Below, one piece after another: positions 1 to 8,614 of a stretch of 64,000 nucleotides of DNA. The notes beneath the pieces are model-generated. The model did no database searches and had not been told where the DNA came from. It saw only the letters and a program-made list of their open reading frames with translations. The position numbers were made by a program, and so were the translations under genes. Every line of letters begins with the position of its first letter. Within the stretch, counting starts at the first letter, position 1. Source of the stretch: DASXKD01 sp963762735 (lineage in GTDB: Bacteria > Actinomycetota > Actinomycetes > Streptosporangiales > Streptosporangiaceae); contig CAVXMG010000024.1 in NCBI GenBank assembly GCA_963762735.1, positions 62,001-126,000 of the forward strand, in the 5' to 3' direction.

Positions 1-1
1 G

Positions 2-403
2 CGTTATGTCCGGATCGCCGCGGCCGCGTACCCGCCCGGCGCGCTGGCCTGGGAGTGGTCGGAGACCGCGGCGGCCGCATGCCGGGCCGGCCGGGCGTGC
101 GCACACCCGGCGGTGACGACCCAGGGCCACGTGCTGACCGTGACCGACTTCGCCGCCACGCTCGCCGTCGAGGCCGCCGTGCACTACCTGGACCTGACCG
201 TGGCCCTGCCCGGTGCCCCCGCGCCGGAACCGGCCTCGCTGGCCCTGGTGCGGCGAGTCCTCGCCGGGCTGCTTGGTGCCCCGCTCCCGGCCGCCTGGGA
301 CGACGGCACCGCCGCCCTCAAGGGCACCGGCCGCGAGCCCCTCACCGAGGCGGACCGCCAGGCCCTGGGCCCCTCGGCCGGCAAGTTCCCCCTCTTCGCC
401 TGA
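2..403 (+). CDS. maleylpyruvate isomerase-family mycothiol-dependent enzyme, C-terminal part
   Basis: The frame is open from the first bases of the window and ends at TGA 401-403, so only the C-terminal part (about 133 residues) is present. The segment around positions 130-215, with an ADFAATLAVEAAVHYLDLTV-like stretch, resembles the helical metal-binding DinB/MDMPI fold of mycothiol-dependent maleylpyruvate isomerase-like proteins, in which a late His lies in a VEAAVHxxDL motif. Such enzymes use mycothiol, the actinobacterial low-molecular-weight thiol, in isomerisation or conjugation reactions. The substrate cannot be read from this fragment and the N-terminal metal ligands lie outside the window. 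The family call is from motif recognition only. Confidence 0.55.
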   Translation, partial: RYVRIAAAAYPPGALAWEWSETAAAACRAGRACAHPAVTTQGHVLTVTDFAATLAVEAAVHYLDLTVALPGAPAPEPASLALVRRVLAGLLGAPLPAAWDDGTAALKGTGREPLTEADRQALGPSAGKFPLFA

Positions 404-476
404 CGCGTTTCCTCCTGATCCCGGAGCTTGTCAGAGCGCGCTGCTTGCGTGGCACGCATGGCGTTATGGAGGCAAT

Positions 477-776
477 ATGAGTGTCGTGAGCATCGCCGAG
501 GCGTGGCCGTCACCGGGCAAGCCGTTCACCGTCGCGGAACTGGACCGGATGCCCGATGACGGGCACCGGTACGAACTGCTGGACGGGGCACTTGCCGTGA
601 GCCCCCGTCCGACGCCAGCCCACCAGGTGGTGGCTTTCACCCTGGCATCCCTGCGCGACGGGCACTACGCGGAAGCTGCCCGGGTCACCGGCGGCGAGCC
701 GTTCCAGGCGCGGCGGCCGTTCACCGTCGAGGTGGTTCCGGCCCGGCTGGTCGCCGGGCTGCAGCCGTCCGCCTGA
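477..776 (+). pseudogene. Uma2-family endonuclease-fold protein with the central part deleted
   Basis: The 99-residue product begins MSVVSIAEAW and joins two separate parts of a Uma2 (DUF820) protein. Residues 1-60 match the family N-terminus (FTVAELDRMP, HRYELLDGAL). From about residue 62 the sequence is that of the family C-terminus (GHYAEAARVTGGEPF, then VVPARLVAGL). Uma2 proteins are normally about 190 residues and carry their PD-(D/E)XK-like acidic and lysine residues in the centre, which is exactly what is missing. The junction, near position 655, keeps the frame. The protein is probably inactive as a nuclease, although it could still be translated. The start has no strong Shine-Dalgarno sequence. 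Confidence 0.6.
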
Positions 777-837
777 GCACCGAGGCCGGTCGCCGCCCGG
801 GCACGGGCCCAGGCTGTCATTCCGTCGCGAGGCGATA

Positions 838-1122
838 GTGTGTGATGTCCAAGTCGGGCATTGTGAGGAGCGGCTGGTCGTGGCCGGGGACGAATCCCTG
901 ATCGGCTCCATCGGCGTGATCATCATTGCCACCCGCGGCGCTGCCGGTCCCGGTGAGGTCATGGTCAAAATCCGCGGCGGGTCTGAGGCGTTCATCGCCT
1001 GGTCCGCCGAGCCGATTCCCCGGGGCTCGACCGTGCTGGTCATCAACAACCGCGGCACGCGGACGGTCGACGTCAGCCCGTGGATAGACCCGCTGGAACC
1101 CTTTCCAGACGATGCCGTTTGA
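838..1122 (+). CDS. short NfeD-like OB-fold protein
   Basis: This is a 94-residue protein. Its core, SLIGSIGVIIIATRGAAGPGEV followed by PIPRGSTVLVINNRG, has the pattern of the soluble NfeD C-terminal OB fold (L(I/V)G..G.....P.G.V ... G..V.V). NfeD proteins are encoded beside SPFH/flotillin proteins and are thought to work with them at membrane microdomains. Here the next gene, 11 bases downstream, is a flotillin, which supports the call. No membrane segments or ClpP-like protease domain are present, so this is the short form. GTG 838 is used as start. An in-frame GTG at 880 lies closer to the fold boundary and is an alternative. Confidence 0.55.
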   Translation: MCDVQVGHCEERLVVAGDESLIGSIGVIIIATRGAAGPGEVMVKIRGGSEAFIAWSAEPIPRGSTVLVINNRGTRTVDVSPWIDPLEPFPDDAV

Positions 1123-1133
1123 GGAGCATCACC

Positions 1134-2246
1134 ATGTTCGGATATCGAGTTCCCGCCCCTGACAGCGCGATGATGATCTCTGGCGGCAGGCTCCGACGGG
1201 ACACCGCGCCGTTCCGGGTGGTCGTCGGCCACGGCACCTTCGTGCTTCCCTTTTTCCGTAAGGCGCGTTACCTGACGCTGTCCATGCAGGAGGCCGAGGT
1301 CGCGGAGGTCTGCGTCACCAGGCAGGGCATTTCGGTGAACGTCCGGGCCGTGATCGCGTTCAAGGTTGGCAACGACGACGAGAGCATCATCAACGCCGGC
1401 CAGCGGTTCCTGTCCGATCAGGACCAGATGTCCACGCTGACCGGCCGTATCTTCGCCGGGCACCTGCGCTCGATCGTCGGCTCGATGACGGTGGAGGAGA
1501 TCGTCACCGAGCGCCAGAAGCTCGCGACCGAGGTCCTCGATGGGTCGAAGGCCGAGATGGCCAAGATCGGCCTGACCGTGGACTCACTGCAGATTCAGTC
1601 GATCGACGACATGAACTCCGGTTACATCGACGCGATGGCCGCCCCGCACCGTGCCGCGATCCAGCGGCAGGCGAAGATCGCGCAGGCCCAGGCCAACCAG
1701 GCGGCCGCCGAGGCCGAGCAGGAAGTCGCAGCGCAAGCAGGCCGAGTACGCCCGGCAGACGCGGTCGTGCAGGCCCAGTACAAGGCCGAGGTGGACCAGG
1801 CCCAGGCCCAGTCGGCACAGATGGGGCCGCTCACCCAGGCGAAGGCCCAGCGGATGTGATCACCGCCCAGACCGAGCTGGCGCACCAGCAGGCCGAGCTG
1901 CGCCAGCGCCAGCTCGTCGCCGAGGTCATCAAGCCGGCCGAGGCCGAGGCGGACAAGGTCCGTATCCTCGCCCAGGCCGACGCGGAGCGGATGCGCGATC
2001 CAGGCCTCGGCGGCGGCGTCGCACGACCGGGTCGCGCTGGACCGCATGCTCATCGACCAGCTTCCGCAGATCGTCAAGGAGGCCGCCAGCGGCCTGGCCG
2101 GCGCGAACGTCAACGTGCTGAATGGCGCGGAGGGGCTGGGTGAGCTGACCGCCGGCCTGGTCGCGCAGGGCCTGACCATCCTGGACTCGGTGAAGAAGAA
2201 CCTGGCCGGGTCGTCCGCGGTCCGTCGGCGGATCCGATGCCGGTGA
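1134..2246 (+). CDS. SPFH/flotillin-family protein, reading frame broken four times
   Basis: The gene starts at ATG 1134 behind GAGGAG and encodes MFGYRVPAPD followed by an SPFH (band 7) domain over about residues 5-180, with VRAVIAFKVG and MTVEEIVTERQKLA. A long Ala/Glu/Gln-rich coiled coil (repeated AEAE and QAQ) follows. The C-terminal part, QLPQIVKEAASGLAGANVNVLNG, is typical of flotillins. Translation continues only by changing frame near 1730, 1757, 1855 and 1996; each fragment rejoins recognisable flotillin sequence. The full product would be about 370 residues. Flotillins scaffold membrane microdomains. The NfeD-like gene directly upstream is the usual partner and the two probably form an operon. 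Confidence 0.72.
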
Positions 2247-2377
2247 GGACGACAGCGAGACGAGCCGCGGGCGCTGCCGGGCGGCGCGGCAGCGAGCGGC
2301 TCCGCCGACGGCCAGCCGGCCAGATAACACCCAGGACCTGACCCCTCGAACTGGACCACCCGCCCGCTCGGTTAAGC

Positions 2378-3586
2378 GTGTGCGAGGCTGCATGGGTGCC
2401 GGTCCTGGTTGCCGCCTGCGTACTCGCGGCGCTCGCGTGGGCTTACCTGCTTGTCGCGCACGGGGGCTACTGGCGCACGGATTGCCGGCTGCCCGTAGGG
2501 GGCAGAGAGCTGAGCCGGGCCCGGGGGACTGGCCTTCGGTCGTGGCGGTGATCCCGGCGCGGGACGAGGCGGCCATCCTGCCGGAGACGCTGCCGAGCCT
2601 GCTGGGCCAGGAATATCTGGGTGAGCTGTCGGTCGTGCTGGTCGACGACGAAAGCTCGGACGGCACCGCGGCGGTCGCTGAGTCACTGGGAGCACATTCC
2701 CGGTGCGGCGCTCAAGGTCATCAGGGGCGCGCCGCTGGCCGAGGGGTGGGCGGGCAAGGTCTGGGCCATGGCGCAGGGGGTGGCGGCCGCGGGGGAGTGC
2801 GACTACCTGCTGTTCACCGACGCCGACATCGCGTTCGGGCCCGGCACGGTAGGCGCCCTGGTCCGCGCCGCGGTCACCGACGACCGTGCGCTGGTGTCCC
2901 AGATGGCGCTGCTGCGCGCGGACACCGGCTGGGAGAAGTGGATCGTCCCGGCGTTTGTCTACTTTTTCGCCCAGCTCTACCCGTTCCGCCGGATCGGCCG
3001 CCCGGGCGCCAGGACCGCCGCGGCCGCCGGCGGCTGCATGCTGGTGCGCCGCACGGTGCTGGCGGCCGCCGGGGGCCTGGACCGCATCAAGGACGCCAGG
3101 ATCGACGACATCGCCCTGGCGCGGCTGCTGAAGCGGCCGCCCTCCTCTGCCCGCTGCTGGCTCGGGTTCACCACGGACGTGCGCAGCCGGCGGCCCTACC
3201 CGCGGTTTGCCGAGCTGTGGGGGATGGTCGCGCGCAGCGCCTACACCCAGCTCAGGTACTCGCCGCCGCTGCTCGTGGCGGTGCTGGCCGGGCTGGCGTG
3301 GCTCTACCTGCTGCCGCCCGTGGCCGGCCTCGCCGGGCTGGCGGCCCTGGCGGCGGGCGCAGGCACCGGGCCCGCCGTGGCCTGGTGCGCCGCGGCGGGC
3401 CTGGCCGGGTGGTTCCTGCAGGCGGTGACCTACCTCCCGGTGCTCAAGTTGTACCGATTGTCCTGGTTGCGCGCCCCCGGCCTGCCGCTGGCGGCGCTGC
3501 TCTACGCCGGCATGACGGCAGATTCGGCCCGGCGGCACTACGCCGGGCGTGGCGGCGAGTGGAAGGGCCGCACGATTCCCGTCTGA
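2378..3586 (+). CDS. hpnB: family 2 glycosyltransferase of the HpnB type, frame broken twice
   Basis: The frame opens at GTG 2378 with an N-terminal membrane helix (VLVAACVLAALAWAYLL). It shifts near 2520 into the GT-A core (VVAVIPARDEA, VVLVDDESSDGT) and shifts back near 2690 to a long open stretch ending at TGA 3584. Diagnostic features are EGWAGKVWAM, LLFTDADI (a DxD-like metal site), the FVYFFAQLYPF segment, ARIDDIALARLLKR and three C-terminal membrane helices. These match HpnB glycosyltransferases associated with hopanoid biosynthesis. No squalene-hopene cyclase or other hopanoid gene is nearby, so the acceptor is uncertain. The assembled length of about 400 residues fits the family. Confidence 0.72.
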
Positions 3587-3735
3587 CCTGCTGTTTCCCG
3601 ACGGCTTTGGCAGCCGCGCCCGGTCCCTGCGACGCCACCGGCCGCCGCCCGGCGCCCCGCCAAGGGGGCTACCTGGGGAGGATTCGCCCCACATTGTGCT
3701 GCTTGTTTCCGCAGCGTGACACGGATATTGTCGCA

Positions 3736-3772
3736 ATGAGTAACTCATGAACTACTCATGGTAAGGTGCTGC
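3736..3772 (+). promoter_or_regulatory. palindromic operator and promoter-like element upstream of exoprotein A
   Basis: A perfect inverted repeat ATGAGT-A-ACTCAT occupies 3736-3748. A further ACTCAT half-site follows at 3754-3759, then an extended -10-like TGGTAAGGT (TAAGGT 3762-3767) running into GTGCTGC. A similar AACTACTC...TGGTACAGTGCTGC arrangement precedes exoprotein D near 7481-7512. No good -35 is visible, which would fit activator-dependent transcription. The call rests on sequence symmetry and position only. Confidence 0.35.
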
Positions 3773-3913
3773 CTGGATTCAACGGGGGGCGGGCTCAGCT
3801 CTACGCGGAAGCTCTTCGGAGGCAAGTCCGGGACCGGCCTCAGCGGCACCGCCCCAGGCCATCACCGGTCACCACTCAGGCCCCGGCAAACTTTCAGAAA
3901 AGGAAGGTTCCAG

Positions 3914-4862
3914 ATGCGCAGACGCATCACCAAGGCGTTTTTCGCCACCGCGGCGGCGGGCGCCACCATCACCACCCTGGGCTTCGCGGCGGCCAGTCCG
4001 GCGGGCGCGGCGGTCTCGGGGAAGCATCTCAGGGCTACTTCACCCCATCGGCGCCGGAGACCGGCACGGACGCGAACTGCTTGGCCGCGGCCCAACGCGA
4101 AAGCGGCAGCACCGGCACCTGGCTGTCAACGGACTGCGGCAAGGTCGGTTACGTGGCCACCGGGCGCGACTTCCGGTTCGCGTCGGCCATCGTCAAGGTG
4201 CCGACCGGCGCCAACGAGACCGGCGGTGTGGTCACTGGCCCGGCCGAGTACGTCGCGCTCGACGACTCGGCGACCAACCCTGACTACGCCGCGGTAGGCA
4301 TCAGGCCCGACCCATCACGAACACGGGGAGACGGAACCTGGCAGCTGTTCTACGACGTCGAGGAGCCGGACACCGGGCTGGGGATTTTCACGGGTAGCGG
4401 TGAACCCTCACGCGGGTCCGTTGCGGGCGACGGGGTGGCCGTGGAGGGCGAGGATACCGTCAGCCCGTACGGGACCAGACGGGCCACCTGGTCGGCCACG
4501 CCACGCTACCGCGCACCGCGATCAACACGACCGTCGCGGTGTGTAGCCCGGTCTACACCGACGCCCAGGCGTTTGGAGACTGGACCGGGGCGGCCGAGGA
4601 CGCAACTCCGGCCCCGGTACCACCGGCCGTGGACAAGATCCGCGTCAGCCAGTTCTTCCAGGGCCGGTTCACGACGCTGAACGGCAGCCAGGGGACCTTC
4701 AAGGGGCCGTGGACGCTGACTGCGGTGGATGCCACCACCAACGGCAGCGTGGAGCCGCTGGGCACGTTGATCGGGCAGCCGAGTTTCCTGTGGGACGACG
4801 GGAGCTCGTTCGACAGCCTGGGCAATGACGCGTTCGGCGTCTGGCTGTTCCCGAACGGCTGA
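3914..4862 (+). CDS. secreted beta-rich exoprotein A (first of four paralogues), frame broken twice
   Basis: ATG 3914 follows AAAAGGAAGG and encodes MRRRITKAFFATAAAG with a Sec-type signal peptide ending near ASPAGAA. The mature part continues in another frame from about 4022: TDCGKVGYVATGRDFRFASAI, then AEYVALDDSA and YAAVGIRPD. It shifts again near 4450 to CSPVYTDAQAFGDW, QFFQGRFTTLNG and a C-terminal NDAFGVWLF. The same blocks in the same order occur in the three following genes. The layout (strand, VALDD, VGI, later W..F.E-like block, GDGV strand, terminal strands) loosely resembles the eqolisin/G1 glutamic peptidase beta-sandwich, but the catalytic Gln position carries Ala here. The function is unknown; export is well supported. 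Confidence 0.6.
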
Positions 4863-4875
4863 TCCGCCCTGCATA

Positions 4876-4918
4876 GGGATGCCGGCCAGGGCGTCCCGCC
4901 CGTCCTGGGCGGCATCCC
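4876..4918 (+). terminator. hairpin after exoprotein A, duplicated after B
   Basis: The arms GGGATGCCGGCCAGGGCG and CGTCCTGGGCGGCATCCC pair at 16 of 18 positions around a 7-base loop, 14 bases after the stop codon of exoprotein A. There is no U-run, as is usual for actinobacterial terminators. An almost identical hairpin and flank (about 90 bases) follows exoprotein B at 6057-6098. Confidence 0.6.
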
Positions 4919-5057
4919 GCGTGACCTTCCGCGCATGAGCGCCAGTTCGAACCGGTGCCCCCCGCCCACCACGGCCGGGGGGCACCGGCTTAGGGCCACG
5001 GTTCCCCGCGTGGCCAGGCCGTCCCCGGCAAGCCGACTCAGGAAGGGCTTCTCCTCG

Positions 5058-6043
5058 ATGTTCCGCAACAAGACATACCGGGTACTCCTGGCCGCCGCGG
5101 CGGCAGGCGTCACTATCACCACCCTGGGATTCGCGGCGGCCAGTCCGGCGGGCGCGGCGGGCCGGGGAATGCCCTTCACCCCGTCGGCGCCGCAGGTTGC
5201 CACCAGCGTGCACGGCAACGGCCTCGCCGGCGACCTCAACAACTGTGGCTCCTCCACCGCCGCCATAATCACGGGCACGTGGTCGAGCACCGACTGCGGC
5301 AAGGCCGGGTACGTGGCCACCGGGCGGAACTTCCGCTTCGCATCGGCCCTGATCACGGTCCCGAACCACACGGCGATGTCGCCACGGACCCGACGATGTA
5401 CGTGGCACTCGACGCCTCGGGGACGAACGTGGACTTCGCCCGGGCCGGCGTCCGGCCCTGCACTGCGCACTCGTCCCAGCAGCGGCAAGAAGGTTGTCAG
5501 GAACGCTCTCCCCGCGGTGACGTGCCCCGTCGGCGACACGAGCGGCTGGGAAGCATTCGTGATGGTCGACGAGTCCGGGGTAGCCACGGTCGGGGACGTG
5601 ACGATCTCGCCTGTCGGTCGAGGGTGACGGGGTGTTCGTCAGCGTTTACCTGGTTCCCACCGGGAACTCGGTCCACGTCGTGGTTACCCCGCCCACCGGT
5701 GCCGTCATCAACAACACCTACGCGGTCAGCGGGCCGGTCTACACCGACGCCCAGGCGTTCGCGGACTGGACCACCGACACCAGACCAGCCGGCGCCAGTG
5801 AACACGGCGCCCGAACCGAAGACGCGGGACACCCAGTTCTTCCAGGGCCGGTTCACCACGTCAAGCGGCGCCCAGGGCACCTTCAAGGGCCCGTGGACGC
5901 TGACCGCGGTGGACGCCACCGGCAACGGAAGCCTGCCACCGTCCGGCACGCTCATCGCCCAGCCGAGCTACCTCTGGAATGACGGTAGCGGGTTCCTCGG
6001 CATGGGCGACGACGCGTTCGGCATCTGGCGGTTCCCGTCCTGA
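5058..6043 (+). CDS. secreted beta-rich exoprotein B, frame broken at least four times
   Basis: ATG 5058 opens a signal peptide (MFRNKTYRVLLAAAAAGV, cleavage near ASPAGAA) nearly identical in its C-terminal half to that of exoprotein A. Homologous blocks continue through frame changes near 5380, 5480, 5625 and 5790: DCGKAGYVATGRNFRFASALITV, MYVALDASG, FARAGVRPC, SGWEAFVMVDE, GVFVSVYLVPTGNSVHVVV, VYTDAQAFADW, QFFQGRFTTSSG and DDAFGIWRFPS at the end. The assembled protein would be about 325 residues, like the intact paralogue C. In the eqolisin-like comparison, the position of the catalytic Gln is Arg and that of the Glu is Met, so catalysis by that mechanism would be lost. The function is unknown. 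Confidence 0.58.
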
Positions 6044-6056
6044 CCCGCTCCGCATA

Positions 6057-6098
6057 GGGATGCCGGCCAGGGCGTCCGCCCGTCCTGGGCGGCATCCC
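6057..6098 (+). terminator. hairpin after exoprotein B (copy of the one after A)
   Basis: GGGATGCCGGCCAGGGCG pairs with CGTCCTGGGCGGCATCCC around a short loop, 13 bases after the stop codon of exoprotein B. The hairpin and about 35 bases beyond it (down to CGCCAGT.CGAACC) repeat the sequence at 4876-4957. This shows that A and B arose by tandem duplication that included the intergenic region. Confidence 0.6.
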
Positions 6099-6165
6099 AC
6101 GTTGCCTTCCGCGCACGAACGCCAGTCCGAACCCGATGCCCCGCTGGAAATCTGGAAGAAACCTG

Positions 6166-7155
6166 ATGCGCTGCCACGTTCCCCCGTTGTTCCGCACCGC
6201 CTCGGCGGCCGGAGCCACCGCTACCGTACTGGCCTTCGCTGTAACCGGGACCGCCGGTGCGGCCACCGGCGGGGCGAAGGTGTTCACCCCGTCGGGCGGT
6301 ACGCCGATCCCGACCAGCACCAGTTGCACCGGATTCGCCCCGGCGCCCGCCCAGGGCTGCGCCATGGCGGGCTACCAGGCCAGCGGGCGGGACTTTCGCT
6401 ACGCCCAGGCCGTGATCACGGTCCCGGACCACCACGGCGTGGTCGGCGGCTGCCCGCCCGTCGCCGACTGCGTGTCCGTGGCAGGCCCCAGCCGGGTAGC
6501 GCGGCGCGACCGCGGCGCCTCCTCCGCCGAGGCTGATCCGCAGATCTACGTCGCCCTGGACGACTCTTCGGCGCCGAGCTACCAGTTCGCTCGGGTTGGC
6601 GTGCAGCCGTGCGCCGGCGGCCCGTCTTGCGGCACCAGTGGCTGGGAGGCGTTCGCGGAGGTGGCAGACGCCGGCTCGCCGCCGGGGTCCGGCCATGGCT
6701 CGCCGCCGGTGGACCTGTTCCCGATCGCGGCGTCCCAGGAGGGCGACGGCGTGTTCGTCAGCGTGTACGCCGAGCCGACCGGGCATTCGGTGCACACCGT
6801 GATCACCTTGCCGGACGGCAGCACGTTCAACAACGACTTCGCGGTGACCGGCCCGGTCTACACCAAGGCCCAGGCGGTTGCCGACTGGACCACCGCGACG
6901 CTAAAGCCGCAGCCGGTGGCGCCGCTGGCCAAGGTGCGCGACACCCAGTTCCGGCAGGGCCGGTTCACCACGGTGAGCGGGCAGCAGGGCACGTTCGCGG
7001 GCCCGTGGGCGCTGAACGCGTTCGAGGGCACGAGCAACGGAAGCCTGCCGCCGGACGGGACGCTGGTCGTCCAGCCGAGCTACCTGTGGAACGACGGCAC
7101 GAACTTCCGCGGCTTGTTCGGCGACGCGTTCGGCGTCTGGCGGTTCCCATTCTGA
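6166..7155 (+). CDS. secreted beta-rich exoprotein C (intact member)
   Basis: This is the only member of the A-B-C group with one uninterrupted frame (329 residues). ATG 6166 has GGAAG eight bases upstream. The signal peptide MRCHVPPLFRTASAAG... ends near GTAGAAT. Blocks in order are GYQASGRDFRYAQAVITVPD (about 70-90), QIYVALDDSS (125), FARVGVQPC (140), GWEAFAEV (155), DGVFVSVYAEPTGHSVHTVI (190), VYTKAQAVADW (230), QFRQGRFTTVSG (260), YLWNDG (305) and FGVWRFPF at the end. In C the Glu equivalent (FAEV) is present, but the Gln equivalent is Arg. It is longer than A and B, with an insert containing CPPVADCV. It is probably an exported structural or binding protein; its role is unknown. Confidence 0.65.
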   Translation: MRCHVPPLFRTASAAGATATVLAFAVTGTAGAATGGAKVFTPSGGTPIPTSTSCTGFAPAPAQGCAMAGYQASGRDFRYAQAVITVPDHHGVVGGCPPVADCVSVAGPSRVARRDRGASSAEADPQIYVALDDSSAPSYQFARVGVQPCAGGPSCGTSGWEAFAEVADAGSPPGSGHGSPPVDLFPIAASQEGDGVFVSVYAEPTGHSVHTVITLPDGSTFNNDFAVTGPVYTKAQAVADWTTATLKPQPVAPLAKVRDTQFRQGRFTTVSGQQGTFAGPWALNAFEGTSNGSLPPDGTLVVQPSYLWNDGTNFRGLFGDAFGVWRFPF

Positions 7156-7216
7156 TCCGCAGGCCGCCGGCCCGGCAGGTACGGCCGCAGGGCCCGCCCC
7201 GGCCCCCAAGGATCGC

Positions 7217-7522
7217 GTGCCGGACGTCATGGCCGCCGCGGCGGCGGTCTGGGCCGCTGCCGCGCTGGTGCTCGCCGTCCTGCTGGCCCTGGCGGTCACG
7301 GTCGCGCTCGTCCTGGTCGCCGGGCTCGCCGTCGCCGACGCCGCGAGCTACCACGAGCCCCAGGTGAGGCCCGGCGCGGGCAGTGCCGAAGGAGCCAGGA
7401 ATGCGGCTGCCCCGTCCAGGTCCAGCGCGTCCAGCGGGGCGGGTCGCCGAGGCTCAGGGCTAAGGATGGCTACTAACTGTAACTACTCGAATACATCCTG
7501 GTACAGTGCTGCGCGGACTTGA
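7217..7522 (+). CDS. possible small membrane protein between exoproteins C and D
   Basis: A GTG-started frame with AAGGA four bases upstream encodes 101 residues. Residues 5-40 form one long hydrophobic segment (AVWAAAALVLAVLLALAVTV). The second half is Ser/Gly/Arg-rich and reads through an A+T-richer stretch that looks like the promoter of exoprotein D, so the true C-terminus is doubtful. No family was recognised. It may be a chance frame in GC-rich DNA. Confidence 0.25.
   Translation: MPDVMAAAAAVWAAAALVLAVLLALAVTVALVLVAGLAVADAASYHEPQVRPGAGSAEGARNAAAPSRSSASSGAGRRGSGLRMATNCNYSNTSWYSAART
7481..7512 (+). promoter_or_regulatory. promoter-like element upstream of exoprotein D
   Basis: AACTACTC at 7481-7488 is followed by TGGTACAGT (extended -10-like, TACAGT 7502-7507) and GTGCTGC. 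These elements are shared with the region upstream of exoprotein A, with nine more bases between the two parts here. The surrounding sequence (TACTAACTGTAACTACTCGAATAC) is notably A+T-rich for this genome. The evidence is sequence similarity only. Confidence 0.35.
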
Positions 7523-7642
7523 TTGGCCGCGGGGTGCCTAGCCGGAACACCGCGAAGGCACGCCCGGGATCGGCCAGGCATACCGCCCGTGCCCGGTCAC
7601 GGGCGCCGTCGGCCCGGGGCAATAAGGGGAAGGAACCCAACG

Positions 7643-8506
7643 ATGCGCAGCCGTATCACCTCGATGCTCGTCACCACCGCCGCCACGGCCGCCTTCGCTG
7701 TCGCCGGACCCGGGCTCGCCGGGGCGGCCGTGGGCCGCCCGGCCGCTCCGCCCCCGGCGTCGTCGCTGCCAGTGATCGCCACCGACAGCTTCGGCGGCTA
7801 CGAGGCCAGCGGCCGGGACTTCCGGTACATCCACGCCCTGATCGTGACGCCGGACGCGCCGCAGAACGGCGATTACCCGCAGTTGTATGTCCAGCTCTCC
7901 AACGGCTCGCTGGGCAGCGGCGACAGTTATGTTCGGGCGGGCATCGAGACCTGCATAGTGGCGGAGAACCTCGAACCGACCTTCGCCTGCGGGACCGGTG
8001 TGAACTGGGTCGGCTTTATCGAGACGGGCTCGGGTAGCAGTCCCAGCTTCACCCACTTCGTGTCGCTTGATGATGTGACTCAGGGCGACGGGGTGGGCTT
8101 CGGCATCTACTACAACCAGGCGGCGGGCAACGCGGTGAGCTACACGCTCACCACCCCGGGCGGGCAGCAGTACAACTTCCAGACCCCCGCCTCCGGCCCG
8201 ATCTTCGATCACGCCGCGGCGCTGGCGGACTACACCAACAGCAGCGGGACCCCGATCCCGCTGTCGTCCGGCAGCGCCCAGTACCGGCTGACCCAGTTCT
8301 GGCAGGGCGCGCTGACGACCTACAGCGGCGTCAGGGGCTCCTGGACCGGGCCGTGGACCACCAGCGCGGTGGCGGCCACCAGCAACGGGGACCCCTTCCC
8401 ACAGGGCACCGTGGAACTGTCGCCCGGCCCACTGTGGAGCGACGGCGTCACCGTCAACGGCGCGGTGCGCGGCAATGACGTGTTCGGCGTCTGGCGGCGC
8501 GCCTGA
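7643..8506 (+). CDS. secreted beta-rich exoprotein D (divergent paralogue)
   Basis: This intact 287-residue gene starts at ATG 7643 behind GGGGAAGGAA. The signal peptide MRSRITSMLVTTAATAAFAV ends near LAGAAVG. It keeps the family blocks in diverged form: GGYEASGRDFRYIHALIVTPD, LYVQLSNG, VRAGIETC, VNWVGFIETG, GDGVGFGIYYN, IFDHAAALADY, QFWQGALTTYSG and NDVFGVWRR. It lacks the TDCGK block of A and B. The Glu of the W.GF.ET block is kept; the Gln-equivalent position is Arg. It has its own upstream promoter-like element, so it is probably transcribed separately from A-C. The function is unknown. Confidence 0.62.
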   Translation: MRSRITSMLVTTAATAAFAVAGPGLAGAAVGRPAAPPPASSLPVIATDSFGGYEASGRDFRYIHALIVTPDAPQNGDYPQLYVQLSNGSLGSGDSYVRAGIETCIVAENLEPTFACGTGVNWVGFIETGSGSSPSFTHFVSLDDVTQGDGVGFGIYYNQAAGNAVSYTLTTPGGQQYNFQTPASGPIFDHAAALADYTNSSGTPIPLSSGSAQYRLTQFWQGALTTYSGVRGSWTGPWTTSAVAATSNGDPFPQGTVELSPGPLWSDGVTVNGAVRGNDVFGVWRRA

Positions 8507-8614
8507 GCCGGCGGGGGCGTTGCCAGCCCCACGAGTAGTCACTTTAAGCTATGTTTAAGTAACTTATTGTTATCTACCGCAGGGTGCCGCGGTGGGAAAC
8601 GGGGGAGCGCGCTC

